Part shown: one piece after another, positions 44,828 to 54,527 of the stretch
Layout: every line of letters begins with the position of its first letter
How positions within the stretch are numbered: position 1 is the first letter of the stretch
Assembly (NCBI RefSeq): GCF_038452275.1
Contig: NZ_CP141643.1
Coordinates: 1-64,000, forward strand
DNA: 64,000 nt
DNA from: Corynebacterium sp. BD556
GTDB taxonomy: Bacteria; Actinomycetota; Actinomycetes; Mycobacteriales; Mycobacteriaceae
Direction of reading: 5' to 3'
Translations under genes and position numbers: made by a program
Notes under the pieces: model-generated
The model's database searches: none
Seen by the model: only the letters and a program-made list of their open reading frames with translations
What the model was told of the DNA's origin: nothing

Positions 44828-46000
44828 GTGACTACAGACAACACAATGCCCACTGTCGTCGTTGTCGGCGACGGCCAACTCGCCCGCATGATGCACACAG
44901 CCGCGATCGAGCTAGGCCTAAACACCAGGGTGCTCGCCGGCGCCGAGGACGCCTCCGCCGCTCAGGTATTCGGTGAGGTGCAGATGGGTGATTATTCAAA
45001 CTTCAACGACCTTGAGAGGGCCGTTGAAGGCGCTAATGCGGTCACTTTTGACCACGAGCACGTCCCCAACGAGTACGCGCAAGCGCTTATCGACGCCGGA
45101 GTTAACGTCGAACCGCGCCCGCACGCCCTCATTTTCGCGCAGGACAAATTGGAGCAGCGCACCAAGCTGCGCTCCATCGGTGCCCCCGTGCCCGTCTTCG
45201 CCCCGATCACCTCCGCCGCGGACGCCCACGCGTTCTGGGATCGTGTCGAGGGTGCGGTGTGTCTGAAAGCCAGCCGCGGCGGCTACGACGGCAACGGCGT
45301 GTGGTTTCCCGACACCCGCGAGAAGTGCGCGCAGTTGGCCCAGCATCTTGTGGACAAGGGCACCCCGCTTTATGCCGAGCGCAAGATTCCTTTCGACCGT
45401 GAGCTCTCAGCCATGGTAGCCCGCAACCGCTCAGGTCAGGTACTTTCCTGGCCCGTTGTTGAGTCCGTCCAAGACGACGGCATTTGTCGCGTCGCAATCT
45501 CTCCGGCTCCGCAGCTCGACAGCGACCTGGCTGCCTATTGCCGCGACCTGGCCGTGCGCATCGCCACCGAACTTGATGTCACGGGCGTGCTCGCTGTGGA
45601 GCTGTTCCAGACCGGTGAGGGTGTGGTTGTCAACGAGCTGGCGATGCGCCCCCACAACACCGGCCACTGGACCCAGGAAGGTAGCGTGACCAGCCAGTTC
45701 GAGCAGCACCTGCGTGCCGTTTTGGACTGGCCACTCGGATCTACGGAGCCCGTCGCGCCCGTCACGGTCATGGTCAATACCTTGGGTGCGGAAAAGGATC
45801 CGGCCATGCCCATGCGCGAGCGGGTCGTTGAGGTGATGCGCCGCTACCCGGAGGCGAAGGTCCACCTGTACGGCAAAAACTGGCGTCCGGGCCGCAAGAT
45901 GGGCCACGTTAACATCACCGGCGAGGACTACGAGCAGGTGCGCGCAAGTGCCGAAGACGCCGCCCACTTCATCGTCCACGCGGAATGGAAAGGAAAGTAG
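44828..46000 (+). CDS. purK: 5-(carboxyamino)imidazole ribonucleotide synthase
   Basis: A 390-residue ATP-grasp enzyme that carboxylates AIR to N5-CAIR with ATP and bicarbonate. N-terminal [40 protein letters not shown] and a metal-binding [15 protein letters not shown] are diagnostic. GTG 44828 lies seven bases after the preceding stop. Followed by purE. Confidence 0.96.
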   Translation: MTTDNTMPTVVVVGDGQLARMMHTAAIELGLNTRVLAGAEDASAAQVFGEVQMGDYSNFNDLERAVEGANAVTFDHEHVPNEYAQALIDAGVNVEPRPHALIFAQDKLEQRTKLRSIGAPVPVFAPITSAADAHAFWDRVEGAVCLKASRGGYDGNGVWFPDTREKCAQLAQHLVDKGTPLYAERKIPFDRELSAMVARNRSGQVLSWPVVESVQDDGICRVAISPAPQLDSDLAAYCRDLAVRIATELDVTGVLAVELFQTGEGVVVNELAMRPHNTGHWTQEGSVTSQFEQHLRAVLDWPLGSTEPVAPVTVMVNTLGAEKDPAMPMRERVVEVMRRYPEAKVHLYGKNWRPGRKMGHVNITGEDYEQVRASAEDAAHFIVHAEWKGK

Positions 46001-46004
46001 AAAC

Positions 46005-46505
46005 ATGCAGCCGATTGTTGGCCTGATCATGGGCTCGGACTCCGATTGGGACACTGTCGCCCCGGCGGCGGAGATCCTCGCGGAGTTCTCCATCCCCTTC
46101 GAGGTGGGGGTGGTCTCTGCGCACCGTACACCCGAGAAGATGCTGGCGTACGCCTCCTCCGCCCACGAACGCGGGCTGAAGGTTATCATCGCCTGCGCGG
46201 GAGGTGCGGCCCACCTGCCGGGCATGGTGGCCGCCGCCACACCGTTGCCAGTTATCGGTATTCCCCGGGCGCTCAAGGACCTCGACGGGCTCGATTCGTT
46301 GTTGTCCATTGTGCAGATGCCGGGTGGAGTTCCCGTCGCCACTGTGTCGATCGGCGGGGCCAAAAACGCTGGTCTGCTCGCCGCACGTATCCTCGCCGTG
46401 GCCGATCCTGCGCTGCTTGCCAAGATGGCCGACTATCAGGAAAACATGGCTGCCGAGGTGGAGCGCAAGGATGAAGCCCTGCGCAACCGGTTGCTGGGTG
46501 AATAA
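46005..46505 (+). CDS. purE: N5-CAIR mutase
   Basis: A 166-residue class I PurE that turns N5-CAIR into [40 protein letters not shown] and [12 protein letters not shown] are the family motifs. ATG 46005 follows aaggaaag. It works on the product of PurK immediately upstream. Confidence 0.97.
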   Translation: MQPIVGLIMGSDSDWDTVAPAAEILAEFSIPFEVGVVSAHRTPEKMLAYASSAHERGLKVIIACAGGAAHLPGMVAAATPLPVIGIPRALKDLDGLDSLLSIVQMPGGVPVATVSIGGAKNAGLLAARILAVADPALLAKMADYQENMAAEVERKDEALRNRLLGE

Positions 46506-47001
46506 CCCACCCATTGTCGTATTGGGCGCCCGCATCATCGACGGGCGCCCCTCCCGCATGCTTGAAGCACGCTTGTCGACGGCCCTTGACCTCTGGTCCT
46601 CCACCCCCGCAAGTGCCCTGGTGGTCAGTGGTCGCAATGAAGCCGAAGCCATGGCCGCCTGGCTTGCCGACAAGAATGTGCCCCCGGAAGCAATCGTGGC
46701 GGAGCTTCGCGCAGAATCCACCAACGAAAATCTCGAAAACACCCGTGCCCTTTTCCCCGACGCCGCCTACCTTAGCGTGGTAACGAATAACTTCCACGTT
46801 CTGCGTACCCGCGTCTGGGCCTGGCACCTCGGCATCCCTGTGCGCGTTATTGCTGCTCCCACTCCGCGACGGTGCCGACTCAAAAACTACGCCCGCGAAA
46901 TTGTGGCCCTGCCGCACTCCATTGCCCGCGTGGCGTGGCGCAAAGCGGTGCGGAGGTTGCACACACATCGATTAGGCGGAAACAAAGCTGCAACCGGGTG
47001 A
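46498..47001 (+). CDS. YdcF/SanA-type DUF218 protein
   Basis: From GTG 46498, overlapping purE by eight bases, 167 residues. VVLGARI at the start, [17 protein letters not shown], a conserved [10 protein letters not shown], and [20 protein letters not shown] fit the DUF218 Rossmann fold. No signal peptide. Biochemical role unknown. Confidence 0.85.
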   Translation: MNNPPIVVLGARIIDGRPSRMLEARLSTALDLWSSTPASALVVSGRNEAEAMAAWLADKNVPPEAIVAELRAESTNENLENTRALFPDAAYLSVVTNNFHVLRTRVWAWHLGIPVRVIAAPTPRRCRLKNYAREIVALPHSIARVAWRKAVRRLHTHRLGGNKAATG

Positions 47002-47287
47002 CCTTGACTCCGGGGCGGAAGGTCGCAGGGTTGTTTTGGCTCGCAGCGCCCACGTTTGAAAAAGGGTTCGCGGTGAGTGCTCACGTAACCAAGAAAAGCC
47101 AGCGTGGATCGCGGCGCCAACGCAAGCACCATTTTTTCTGCGAGCGCCTCTGCGGCGGCGGAGCCCTTTGATTCACGCGGCGGCGCATGCCAGGGCATAC
47201 AGGGAAAGCCCAACCTTTGGAGGTGATTGCCTTCACCGGGGAGGCGAATGAAATTAAGAACAGCCCTTTGGGCGCCACCTCAGAGCC
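47002..47287. other. Intergenic region
   Basis: No gene with family support. A small palindrome (ggtgattgccttcacc, 47221-47236) is visible. Short frames on both strands look like noise. A small RNA cannot be excluded. Confidence 0.4.
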
Positions 47288-47485
47288 TTAACGGTGTGAC
47301 CTGACCCGCAGCCACCGGCGGACCAGCCGCCACGTGGCCAAGCATAGTGCCCCGGCTAATAACCCCGGCCACAGCGCAGGCTCAGGTCTAAACAGGTTGA
47401 ACACCGCCTGGATGAGGGCTAGTGCGGCGAAAAACCCGACGAAGCCGATTGCGGTCTGCCAAAGAAGGTCGTGGCGTGTGTTCAC
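47288..47485 (-). CDS. Small two-helix membrane protein (65 aa)
   Basis: From GTG 47485: two hydrophobic helices (AIGFVGFFAALALIQAVF; PGLLAGALCLATWRL) and a basic tail (RRWLRVRSHR). It follows the rhodanese by four bases. No family known to me. Confidence 0.6.
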   Translation of the reverse strand: MNTRHDLLWQTAIGFVGFFAALALIQAVFNLFRPEPALWPGLLAGALCLATWRLVRRWLRVRSHR

Positions 47486-47489
47486 CTGT

Positions 47490-47885
47490 CTACTCCCGCA
47501 CGTCCGCGGTGTAGCCCGACAAGGCGACCGGCAGGCCCGCCGCCACCCATGCCTCGAAACCCCCGTCAACGTCGGCCACGTTGGTTAGGCCCATCTGTTG
47601 CAGAAGATGAACCGCGACGGAGGAGGAAAACCCGTGCCGGCAAATGAGCACGTACGGCCTATCCCAGGAGGTGGCCTCCGGGATGCGCCAGGCGAAGGTC
47701 GGGTCGAGGCGCCAGGGCAGGACGGTTAAATCGACAACGATTGCGCCGGGGATGTCGCCGCCGGTGGCGCGGTGGGCGGCGGTGCGGATGTCTATAAGCG
47801 TGGCCCCCGACTCGAAGGCCTCGCGCGGCGCGACGCGGCGGATCTGCGAGCGCGCCTGCTCCAGCAGTGCCATAGAGCCGCGCAT
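47490..47885 (-). CDS. Rhodanese-domain sulfurtransferase-like protein
   Basis: A 131-residue single rhodanese domain with LIDIRTAAHRATGGDIPGA and the active-site loop CRHGFSSS (C82 if started at 47885). Such domains move sulfur from thiosulfate or persulfides. ATG 47885 overlaps the stop of the permease; ATG 47873 is an alternative start. The same strand as the importer, so it is probably cotranscribed. Confidence 0.88.
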   Translation of the reverse strand: MRGSMALLEQARSQIRRVAPREAFESGATLIDIRTAAHRATGGDIPGAIVVDLTVLPWRLDPTFAWRIPEATSWDRPYVLICRHGFSSSVAVHLLQQMGLTNVADVDGGFEAWVAAGLPVALSGYTADVRE

Positions 47886-48706
47886 TAGCCCTTGACACCG
47901 CCAGCGGTCAAACCGGAGACGATACGGCGCTGGAAGATAAGCACCATGATGATCAACGGCACGGTGACAAGGGAGCCCGCCGCCATGATCGCGGCGTAGG
48001 GGTACTCAAAGGCGCTCGGCCCGGAAAAGCGTGCGATGGCCACCGTGACGGGTTCGGTCGCGGTGGTGGACAGTTGGCGGGCGAGCATGAACTCGTTCCA
48101 GGTGGTGATGAACGCCAAAATCGCCGTGGTGAAGATGGCGGGTGCGGCCAGCGGCAGCAGGACCAGGCGGAAGGCCTGCCCGCGCGAGGCGCCGTCGACA
48201 CGCGCCGCTTCCTCGAGGTCCCATGGTAGCTGCTGAAAAAACGAGATGAGAGTGTAGATCGTCAGCGGCAGGGCGAAGGAAATGTTGGGGATGACCATGG
48301 CACGGTACGTGCCGATCCAGCCGAGGTTGCCAAAGAGCTGGAACAAAGGCGTTACGAGTGCGATGCCTGGAAACATTGAGGCGGCGAGGATGATGCCGGT
48401 GATGATGCCTTTGCCGGGGAAATCCAACCGGGCGATGGCGTAGGCGGTAAACACGCCCACGAGTACAGCTAGTGCGGTTGTAGACAGGGAAATGATCAGC
48501 GAGTTGCCAATGGCGCCTAAGAAGTCGTTTCCTTTGTTGGTGGCGAGCGCGTCGCGGAAATTTTCCAGCGTCACGTGTGTGGGCCACGGAGTGGTGTCGA
48601 AAGTGTACGCCTTGTCGCGCAGCGCGGTAATCAGCATCCAATAGAAGGGTGCAAGTCCCCAGAACATGATGAAGATGACGCCGATGTAGTGCCAGAGCTT
48701 TCTCAT
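47885..48706 (-). CDS. tusG: ABC sugar permease, MalG/TusG type
   Basis: A 273-residue inner-membrane permease with six predicted helices and the EAA loop EEAARVDGASRGQAF at about 180. N-terminal FWGLAPFYWMLITALRD is typical for MalG-like proteins. Overlaps the upstream permease by four bases. Trehalose specificity is inferred from the gene order known for C. glutamicum tus genes. Confidence 0.88.
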   Translation of the reverse strand: MRKLWHYIGVIFIMFWGLAPFYWMLITALRDKAYTFDTTPWPTHVTLENFRDALATNKGNDFLGAIGNSLIISLSTTALAVLVGVFTAYAIARLDFPGKGIITGIILAASMFPGIALVTPLFQLFGNLGWIGTYRAMVIPNISFALPLTIYTLISFFQQLPWDLEEAARVDGASRGQAFRLVLLPLAAPAIFTTAILAFITTWNEFMLARQLSTTATEPVTVAIARFSGPSAFEYPYAAIMAAGSLVTVPLIIMVLIFQRRIVSGLTAGGVKG

Positions 48707-49707
48707 TTGGCGGACTCCTTCGCTGTGCGGCGCCCCGTGAGCCGCCGTTTAGGTTTCTCGTCGCCGCGCACATCGGCGCCGAGGAAGCGGATCATGATGA
48801 ACGCGACGGCGAAGATGAGCAGAAAGATCAGTGTCGATAGCGAGGAAGCGGAATTGAAGTTGCCTTGGCGCATGTCTTCGACGACCAACTGGGAAATCGT
48901 TGCGGTGGGTGAGTTGGAGGAACCGGAGATCATGATGACGGGCAGGTCGTACATGCGCAGAGCATCAAGGGTGCGAAAGAGTACGGCGACCATGAGCGCT
49001 GGGCGGACCAGCGGCATGGTGATGCGGGTGAACTGTTGCCACCTGCTAGCGCCGTCGACTCGCGCGGCTTCGTAGACCTCCTTCGGGATCATCTGGAGGC
49101 CAGCGAGGATGAGCAGCGCCATAAACGGTGCGGTTTTCCACACATCGGCGATGATAACGGCGCTGCGGGCAGCCCACGGGTCGGTGGTCCAAGCAATGTT
49201 AGAGCCGAGCAGGGAGTTAACGATCCCGGCGGGGGCGAACATAAACTGCCACAGCTTAGCTGTCACGGCCGTGGGAATAGCCCAGGGCACGAGCACCGCG
49301 GCGCGGATGAAGGCGCGTCCAGCCGACTCGGTGTTCATGATCAAGGCCATGGTCATGCCCAAAATGGTTTCCAGGAGCACAGTGACCACGGCAAAAAACA
49401 AGGTGATGCGAACCGCCGGCCAGAAGTCGGTGGCGAGCACTCCGGGTGGGCACTGGCCTACCACGCCCGACGGTGACATGCACCGGTTGGTGATCCAGTA
49501 GAGATAGTTCTCCAGCCCGGCGAAGCCGCCGTCGGTAAACACTCCAGTTTGGGGGTCTAAGCGGCGGTTGCCTTGAAAGGACAACCAGATTGCGCGGATG
49601 ATCGGGTAGCCGATGACGATGGCCAGCACGATCAACGCTGGGGCGACGAGCCCGGCTGCCTTGCCGGTGTCGCGCGGTACTTTGGCGCGGGTTGGGGCAG
49701 TGCTCAT
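48703..49707 (-). CDS. tusF: ABC sugar permease, MalF/TusF type
   Basis: A 334-residue permease with six helices, a large periplasmic loop after helix 1 and the EAA motif YEAARVDGASRWQQF. FFAVVTVLLETILGMTMALI is one of the helices. 125 bases after the binding protein gene, with a hairpin between. Confidence 0.88.
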   Translation of the reverse strand: MSTAPTRAKVPRDTGKAAGLVAPALIVLAIVIGYPIIRAIWLSFQGNRRLDPQTGVFTDGGFAGLENYLYWITNRCMSPSGVVGQCPPGVLATDFWPAVRITLFFAVVTVLLETILGMTMALIMNTESAGRAFIRAAVLVPWAIPTAVTAKLWQFMFAPAGIVNSLLGSNIAWTTDPWAARSAVIIADVWKTAPFMALLILAGLQMIPKEVYEAARVDGASRWQQFTRITMPLVRPALMVAVLFRTLDALRMYDLPVIMISGSSNSPTATISQLVVEDMRQGNFNSASSLSTLIFLLIFAVAFIMIRFLGADVRGDEKPKRRLTGRRTAKESAK

Positions 49708-49780
49708 GTGATCCTCATAAAGCGTCGAAGATGGGCGCTAGCAATTATGTGAAGTCTAACGCTTCCCCACAAAGGCGAAA

Positions 49781-49807
49781 CGCCCGCACCGTCATGGGGC
49801 GCGGGCG
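49781..49807 (-). terminator. Hairpin between tusE and tusF
   Basis: CGCCCGC (49781-49787) pairs with GCGGGCG (49801-49807). On the minus strand it is followed by tttcgccttt. It probably limits readthrough so that the binding protein is made in excess over the permeases. Confidence 0.65.
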
Positions 49808-49832
49808 TGGCAGCCAACTGTGCCGGTTAGGT

Positions 49833-51104
49833 TTAGGAGGCCTGCTTGATGGCGGCAGCCATGTCGCGGGTGGCGTCCTCAACGCTCTTGCCGGCGGTCA
49901 GGGCGGCGTAAGCGTTGTCCTGGATGGCCTTAGAAATAGCCGGGTAGAACGGGGAAACCGGACGCGGCTTCGCATTTTCCAGCGATACCTTCAAGGCAGG
50001 AAGGTACGGGTGCTCGTCGATGAGGCTCTCATCGTCATAGATGGAGGCCAAAACCGGCGGGAAGGAAGCTTCCGCGAAAGACTTTTGGTTTTCCTCCGAG
50101 ACAATGAACTCGATGAAGTCCTTGGCGGTCTGCTTGTTCTGAGAGTTGATATTGATGCCGTTGTTGTAGCCGCCCAGGGTGGACACGCCCACCCCGTCCT
50201 TGCCGACCAGCGGCTGGACCTCAAAATTCACGCCTGCCTCAACAGCGTTTGAGTACATGTATGGCCAGTTAATCGCCATCGCCGTCGTGCCCTCGGTAAA
50301 CGACAGGTTTGTCTCCTCCTCGGTGGTGGCGGTGGAGGATTTGGCGATCGTGCCGTCAGCGTAGGCGTCGACAAGCGCCTGCAGGCCCTCCCTGGCCTCT
50401 TCGGACTCGACGGTCGGCTCGCCATTGTCGTCGATGACATCGCCGCCCCAGCCATTGATGAAACCGAGCGTGTTGACGGTCAGACCCTCGTACTGCTTGA
50501 GCTGAGTGGTCAGGCAGTCACCCTCAATGGCCTCGCAAGCGGACTTGATGTCATCGAAGGTGTCGGGCTTGTCCGCCACCAAGTCGGTGTTGCGGAACAG
50601 AAGCTGGCCGTTGGTGTTCTGCGGCAGGGCGTAGAGCTTACCGCCGTAGGTGGCGGAATCGACAGTGGACTGCAGCAACTTAGAGGTATCCACTGCGAAA
50701 TCGCCCTCAAGCGGCTCAAGCCACTGATTGGCGGCGAAATCTGCCGTCCAGACAACGTCCAGGGCCATTACGTCGTAATCGGCGTTGCCGACCTGCAAAG
50801 ACTGCACGAGGGTGTCGCGCTGGTCGTCGGCCTCGCCAGCGAGCTCCGCGAGAGTGACCTTCTCGTCCGGGTGCTCGGCGTTCCATTTCTCAATGATCGG
50901 AGCGAGCTTGTCGGTGTCGTTGCGGCCCATCGCGAACGTGATGGGGCCGCGCCCAGCCTCAGAACCTGCAGCTTGGGTGGCGGGTTCCGAGTTGGCGGAG
51001 GACGAGCCGGATCCGGAGTCGGAGGAGCAGGCGGTTAGGGTTGCGGTGGCCAAAACTGCAGCACCCAACGCAGCGCCGGTCTTGCGGGTAACAAGATTCA
51101 TCAA
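49833..51104 (-). CDS. tusE: Sugar-binding lipoprotein of ABC importer, TusE type
   Basis: A 423-residue extracellular solute-binding protein (family 1). Lipoprotein signal with lipobox LTAC (Cys26), then an S/G-rich linker and FAMGRNDTDKLAPIIEKWN. LYALPQNTNGQLLFRN and AINWPYMYSNAVE are typical of MalE-like ligand clefts. Trehalose as ligand is inferred from position. No ATPase gene (tusK) is in the window. Confidence 0.88.
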   Translation of the reverse strand: MMNLVTRKTGAALGAAVLATATLTACSSDSGSGSSSANSEPATQAAGSEAGRGPITFAMGRNDTDKLAPIIEKWNAEHPDEKVTLAELAGEADDQRDTLVQSLQVGNADYDVMALDVVWTADFAANQWLEPLEGDFAVDTSKLLQSTVDSATYGGKLYALPQNTNGQLLFRNTDLVADKPDTFDDIKSACEAIEGDCLTTQLKQYEGLTVNTLGFINGWGGDVIDDNGEPTVESEEAREGLQALVDAYADGTIAKSSTATTEEETNLSFTEGTTAMAINWPYMYSNAVEAGVNFEVQPLVGKDGVGVSTLGGYNNGININSQNKQTAKDFIEFIVSEENQKSFAEASFPPVLASIYDDESLIDEHPYLPALKVSLENAKPRPVSPFYPAISKAIQDNAYAALTAGKSVEDATRDMAAAIKQAS

Positions 51105-51219
51105 AAAACACCTTTCAGTACATACGGTGCTTTCAATGTAGTTTCAATACCCCCGCACTCGGGCAATCTTGGTGTAGTTACCCACTACTGGGGGTGGATT
51201 CGGACATTATTGTGCGCCC

Positions 51220-51879
51220 TCACAGGAGGCGACGGGTGACGTTTTCTGCCTCCATGATCGCCTCAAGGCGGTCCGCGGAAGCAAGCCCTGTGACCACCAC
51301 CGCCGAACCGCCAGCGGCCAAGGGGCCCAAGATCCGCGCCTCGAAATCCTCCCGGTTGTGCCAGGGGGAAACGAAGTAACGCTGCGCGTGAAGATCCTCT
51401 CGCGCCCAAGAAGACAACTGCGGGCTGGGGCCGAAGTACTCGTCGCCGTAGAAGCGAACGGTAGGTCCGAAGTCCACAGCGCCTAAGGGAAGATCTCCAC
51501 CAGATTCGACAACACCGCGGCCAAAGGGATCGTCGGAAACGACCACCACATCCGGCACATGGGTAAAACGGGCGGCGCCTTCTAGCGTAGTAAACACAAC
51601 ATCAGGATCGGCAGAAGCGCTCTTAGCGAAGGTGGGGAGCCGGGCAGAATTGTAGGTGCCCAGGGCGATGACGGCGGCCTGCCAAGACACGGGGATATCG
51701 ATAAGAACAGCGGCATCGGCGCCCAAATCGAACTCCTCATCGAGCATATTGGCCACCTTGCTCGCCCAGTTATCCAGGGTCTGCGCGGAAAAATCCATGC
51801 GTGTGCCAGCAGACTCGTCATAAAAGGAAAGCCGCGGACTCGACGGGTTGGAAACCAAAAGGGGAGACAGCATGCTCAT
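51220..51879 (-). CDS. TIGR03089-family protein
   Basis: A 219-residue protein that resembles the N-terminal half of acyl-CoA ligases (MDFSAQTLDNWASKVANML) but lacks the AMP-binding signature, as in the actinobacterial TIGR03089 family that sits next to LytR-CpsA-Psr genes. Function unknown. ATG 51879; 22 bases downstream of the lcpA stop. Confidence 0.8.
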   Translation of the reverse strand: MSMLSPLLVSNPSSPRLSFYDESAGTRMDFSAQTLDNWASKVANMLDEEFDLGADAAVLIDIPVSWQAAVIALGTYNSARLPTFAKSASADPDVVFTTLEGAARFTHVPDVVVVSDDPFGRGVVESGGDLPLGAVDFGPTVRFYGDEYFGPSPQLSSWAREDLHAQRYFVSPWHNREDFEARILGPLAAGGSAVVVTGLASADRLEAIMEAENVTRRLL

Positions 51880-51901
51880 GCCTGCCCATCATATCGGCGG
51901 G

Positions 51902-53467
51902 CTAGTTCACGCAGCGCGGACCGGTGCCGCCGGCGTCGATCTCGGGCGCGATCTCAGCCGACCCGAAGTCCTCACCTGGTGTTCCCACGGTATCCGTTGC
52001 CTGCAACTGCTCCACGTTGTCGGCGCCCGGGCCGAAGTAGTCGTCGGTGACAACCACGATCAGGCTGGAAGGCTCCAGGCTGTCGTTGGAGGTAATGGGC
52101 AGACCACCAAGCCTTTCCGCCAGCGCCTTGGCCGCGGGATCTTCTGGGTTAGCTGCGACAACCTGCGGGTAGCTGTAGATGCCAGGCACCGCGTTGGACA
52201 CGCTCGAGACGGTCACGCCTTCCTCGCGTAAAAACCTTCCCACCGCGGCGGCTAACCCAGGTGAAGAACCGGCGTTGAGCATCAACACCTCGGAGTTGCC
52301 CAGCGCAGCCGGCGCCTGCCCATCTGCCTCAACGCCTCCCGAAGCGTCCGGGTTGTGCACCTTCGGCGGGTTGACAAGGTCCTCCATGAACTGCTGTACC
52401 TGCTGAGGGTCAACAGTGACAATGGATTCGCCGTAGTCGCCTGTGCCGTTGACGGAGGTGACGGGGATGGTGTTGAAGATGATGTTGCCGCCAGCCAGGC
52501 CGGACATCTGCTGGGCAAAGCCGACGATGTCCCAGCCTTGGTCAAGGGTGACTGATCGTCCGGCGGCGTTGGACAACTCACGCAGCCGCGCCGGGTTGGT
52601 CAGCGTGCCCGCCGACAGGGCCTTTTGTACCAAGGAAGCCATGTAAGCCTGCTGCCGCACGATGCGGTCGAGGTCGCCGCGGGGTAGGTCGTGGCGCTGG
52701 CGCACGAAGGACAAGGCTTCCGCACCGTTGAGGGTTTGCTGGCCCGCAGGAAACTTTGCCCCCGACAATGGTTCGTCGACGGCTTCGTTCAAGCAAACGT
52801 CGACGCCGCCGATGGCGTCGGTAAGCAAGACGAAGCCGAGCAGGCCCACTTGGGCGAAGTGGTCTACTTTCACTCCGGTCAAATCGGCCACCGCGTCGAT
52901 GAGGCCCTCCTGGCCCGCGCGCGCCACCTGCTGCTCCAAGGACTGCCCCTCCGGCAGCCCCCGGGACATCAACTCCTCGCGTTTGGCCTGGGCGTATACC
53001 GCGTACACGCCGTTGATCTTCATGTTCCCGTACCTTTTGTCGCTGATGTAGGTGTCGCGGGGGATGGAGACTGCGGTAGCGCGGGAGCCATCTGCCGGCA
53101 CCCGGATGATCATGATTGTGTCGGTGTTGCTCTCCCCGTCGGAAATGCCGGCGTTGAGACGATCGAGTTCTGCCTGGCTCAGCGGGTTGCCTTGCGCGTC
53201 GGTGCGCGAGTCGGAACCGACGAGCAAAATGTCGGTGGCGCCGTCGAGCGTGGCTTCGTTCTTGTCCCGGTAGATGGTCAGCTCCGAGGCAGAAAGGTTG
53301 CCGCCGAGGTTGCCCACGGAAAAATGCCCGACGCCGGAGACAACGAGGATGGCCGCCGAGGTCATTGCCAAAATGCCACGCACTACAGGGTGGCCGGACT
53401 GAGACAGGTCCCTCGTGCGCGAGGGAGCTGGCTGGATGTCGCGAGCGCGCCTGTAGCTGTCATTCAC
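51902..53467 (-). CDS. lcpA: LytR-CpsA-Psr protein (arabinogalactan-peptidoglycan ligase type)
   Basis: A 521-residue protein with a cytoplasmic N-terminus, one transmembrane helix (about 31-50), an extracellular LCP domain (DILLVGSDSRTD, VSIPRDTYI, FVRQRHDLPRGDLDRI) and a C-terminal LytR_C domain (VLMLNAGSSPGLAAAVG). LcpA of C. glutamicum links arabinogalactan to peptidoglycan and lies in the same position. Divergent from wbbL, which makes the rhamnose linker. Confidence 0.92.
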   Translation of the reverse strand: MNDSYRRARDIQPAPSRTRDLSQSGHPVVRGILAMTSAAILVVSGVGHFSVGNLGGNLSASELTIYRDKNEATLDGATDILLVGSDSRTDAQGNPLSQAELDRLNAGISDGESNTDTIMIIRVPADGSRATAVSIPRDTYISDKRYGNMKINGVYAVYAQAKREELMSRGLPEGQSLEQQVARAGQEGLIDAVADLTGVKVDHFAQVGLLGFVLLTDAIGGVDVCLNEAVDEPLSGAKFPAGQQTLNGAEALSFVRQRHDLPRGDLDRIVRQQAYMASLVQKALSAGTLTNPARLRELSNAAGRSVTLDQGWDIVGFAQQMSGLAGGNIIFNTIPVTSVNGTGDYGESIVTVDPQQVQQFMEDLVNPPKVHNPDASGGVEADGQAPAALGNSEVLMLNAGSSPGLAAAVGRFLREEGVTVSSVSNAVPGIYSYPQVVAANPEDPAAKALAERLGGLPITSNDSLEPSSLIVVVTDDYFGPGADNVEQLQATDTVGTPGEDFGSAEIAPEIDAGGTGPRCVN

Positions 53468-53567
53468 GCGAGGAAGTATACGACATTGTCAATAAATGCC
53501 CGGGATGTTCGAGTGGGTTTCGCAGTCGGGCTAGGTCACTTCCGGTAGGTAGACTGACGTTCATTCG

Positions 53568-54527
53568 TTGAACCCGCACGAAACGGTGGAGAAGGTGGAA
53601 AACGCCCCGCACAACTTGGATGCGACTTTGGCCGTCATCACGGTGACGTACTCGCCGGGAAAGCATCTCGGTGCCCTTATCGACTCCCTTGAGCAGGCTA
53701 CTGCCAGGGAGATACTTTTGGTATGCGCGGATAACGGCTCCACAGACGGGGTGCCGCAGAAACTTGCCGCACAGCGCCATAACGTCGAGTTTCTCCCCAC
53801 GGGCGGCAACATCGGCTACGGTGCGGCGATCAACGCGGCGGTGCGCGCGCTTCGGCAGCGCCGCGCCAAGGGATTAATCGACGCCGACTATGTCCTGATC
53901 ACAAACCCGGATGTGCGGTTTACCAAGGGCAGCGTGGATACGCTTGTTCGCGCCGCCGAAAGGGTCAGGGCCGCCGGTGCAGTCGGGCCTCGTATTGAGG
54001 AAGCCGACGGCTCCACCTATCCGAGTGCGCGCCGGATCCCAGGGTTGGTCACCGGGATTGGTCATGCCTTGCTTTATGAGTTCTGGCCCTCTAACCCGTT
54101 TAGCGCCGTTTATCAGGCGGGCGAGGACATGGACGTCGAGCGCAGCGCCGGGTGGCTTTCTGGGGCGTGCCTGCTGGTTCGGTGGGAGGCTTTTGAGGCA
54201 ATCGGCGGTTTCGACGAGCGTTACTTCATGTATATGGAAGACATCGACTTCGGTGATCGGCTGGCGCGCGCCGGGTGGGTGAACCTGTATTGCCCGGAGG
54301 CGGTGATCCTGCATGACCAAGGGCATGTGGCTGACAAGTATTCGCGTGTCACGGTGCCCGCGCACCACGCCTCCGCGTACCGTTTTCAGGCGGACCGTCA
54401 CCCGGCGCTGTGGCAGGCCCCATTGCGCTGGGCGTTGTGGCTGGGGCTGAAGGTGAGAGCTGCACTGCAGGCGTGGTGTGGTGCGCGAGGGCTTAATCGC
54501 AGTCGACGTGAAAGGAACGGGTTGTAG
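53568..54527 (+). CDS. wbbL: Rhamnosyltransferase WbbL (GT2)
   Basis: A 319-residue GT-A glycosyltransferase that adds L-rhamnose to the GlcNAc-lipid linker of arabinogalactan. AVITVTYSPGK, DNGSTDG, ITNPDVRF (DXD-like), WLSGACLLVRWEAFEAIGGFDERYFMYMEDIDFG is the GT2 signature region. TTG 53568 start is weakly supported; a GTG about six codons later is an option. One base from mpg. Confidence 0.93.
   Translation: MNPHETVEKVENAPHNLDATLAVITVTYSPGKHLGALIDSLEQATAREILLVCADNGSTDGVPQKLAAQRHNVEFLPTGGNIGYGAAINAAVRALRQRRAKGLIDADYVLITNPDVRFTKGSVDTLVRAAERVRAAGAVGPRIEEADGSTYPSARRIPGLVTGIGHALLYEFWPSNPFSAVYQAGEDMDVERSAGWLSGACLLVRWEAFEAIGGFDERYFMYMEDIDFGDRLARAGWVNLYCPEAVILHDQGHVADKYSRVTVPAHHASAYRFQADRHPALWQAPLRWALWLGLKVRAALQAWCGARGLNRSRRERNGL

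Noticed and set aside
47081..47278. Small minus-strand frame in the purE-rhodanese gap
   Set aside because: No ribosome site, no hydrophobic or domain pattern, and odd codon use rich in Arg and Trp.
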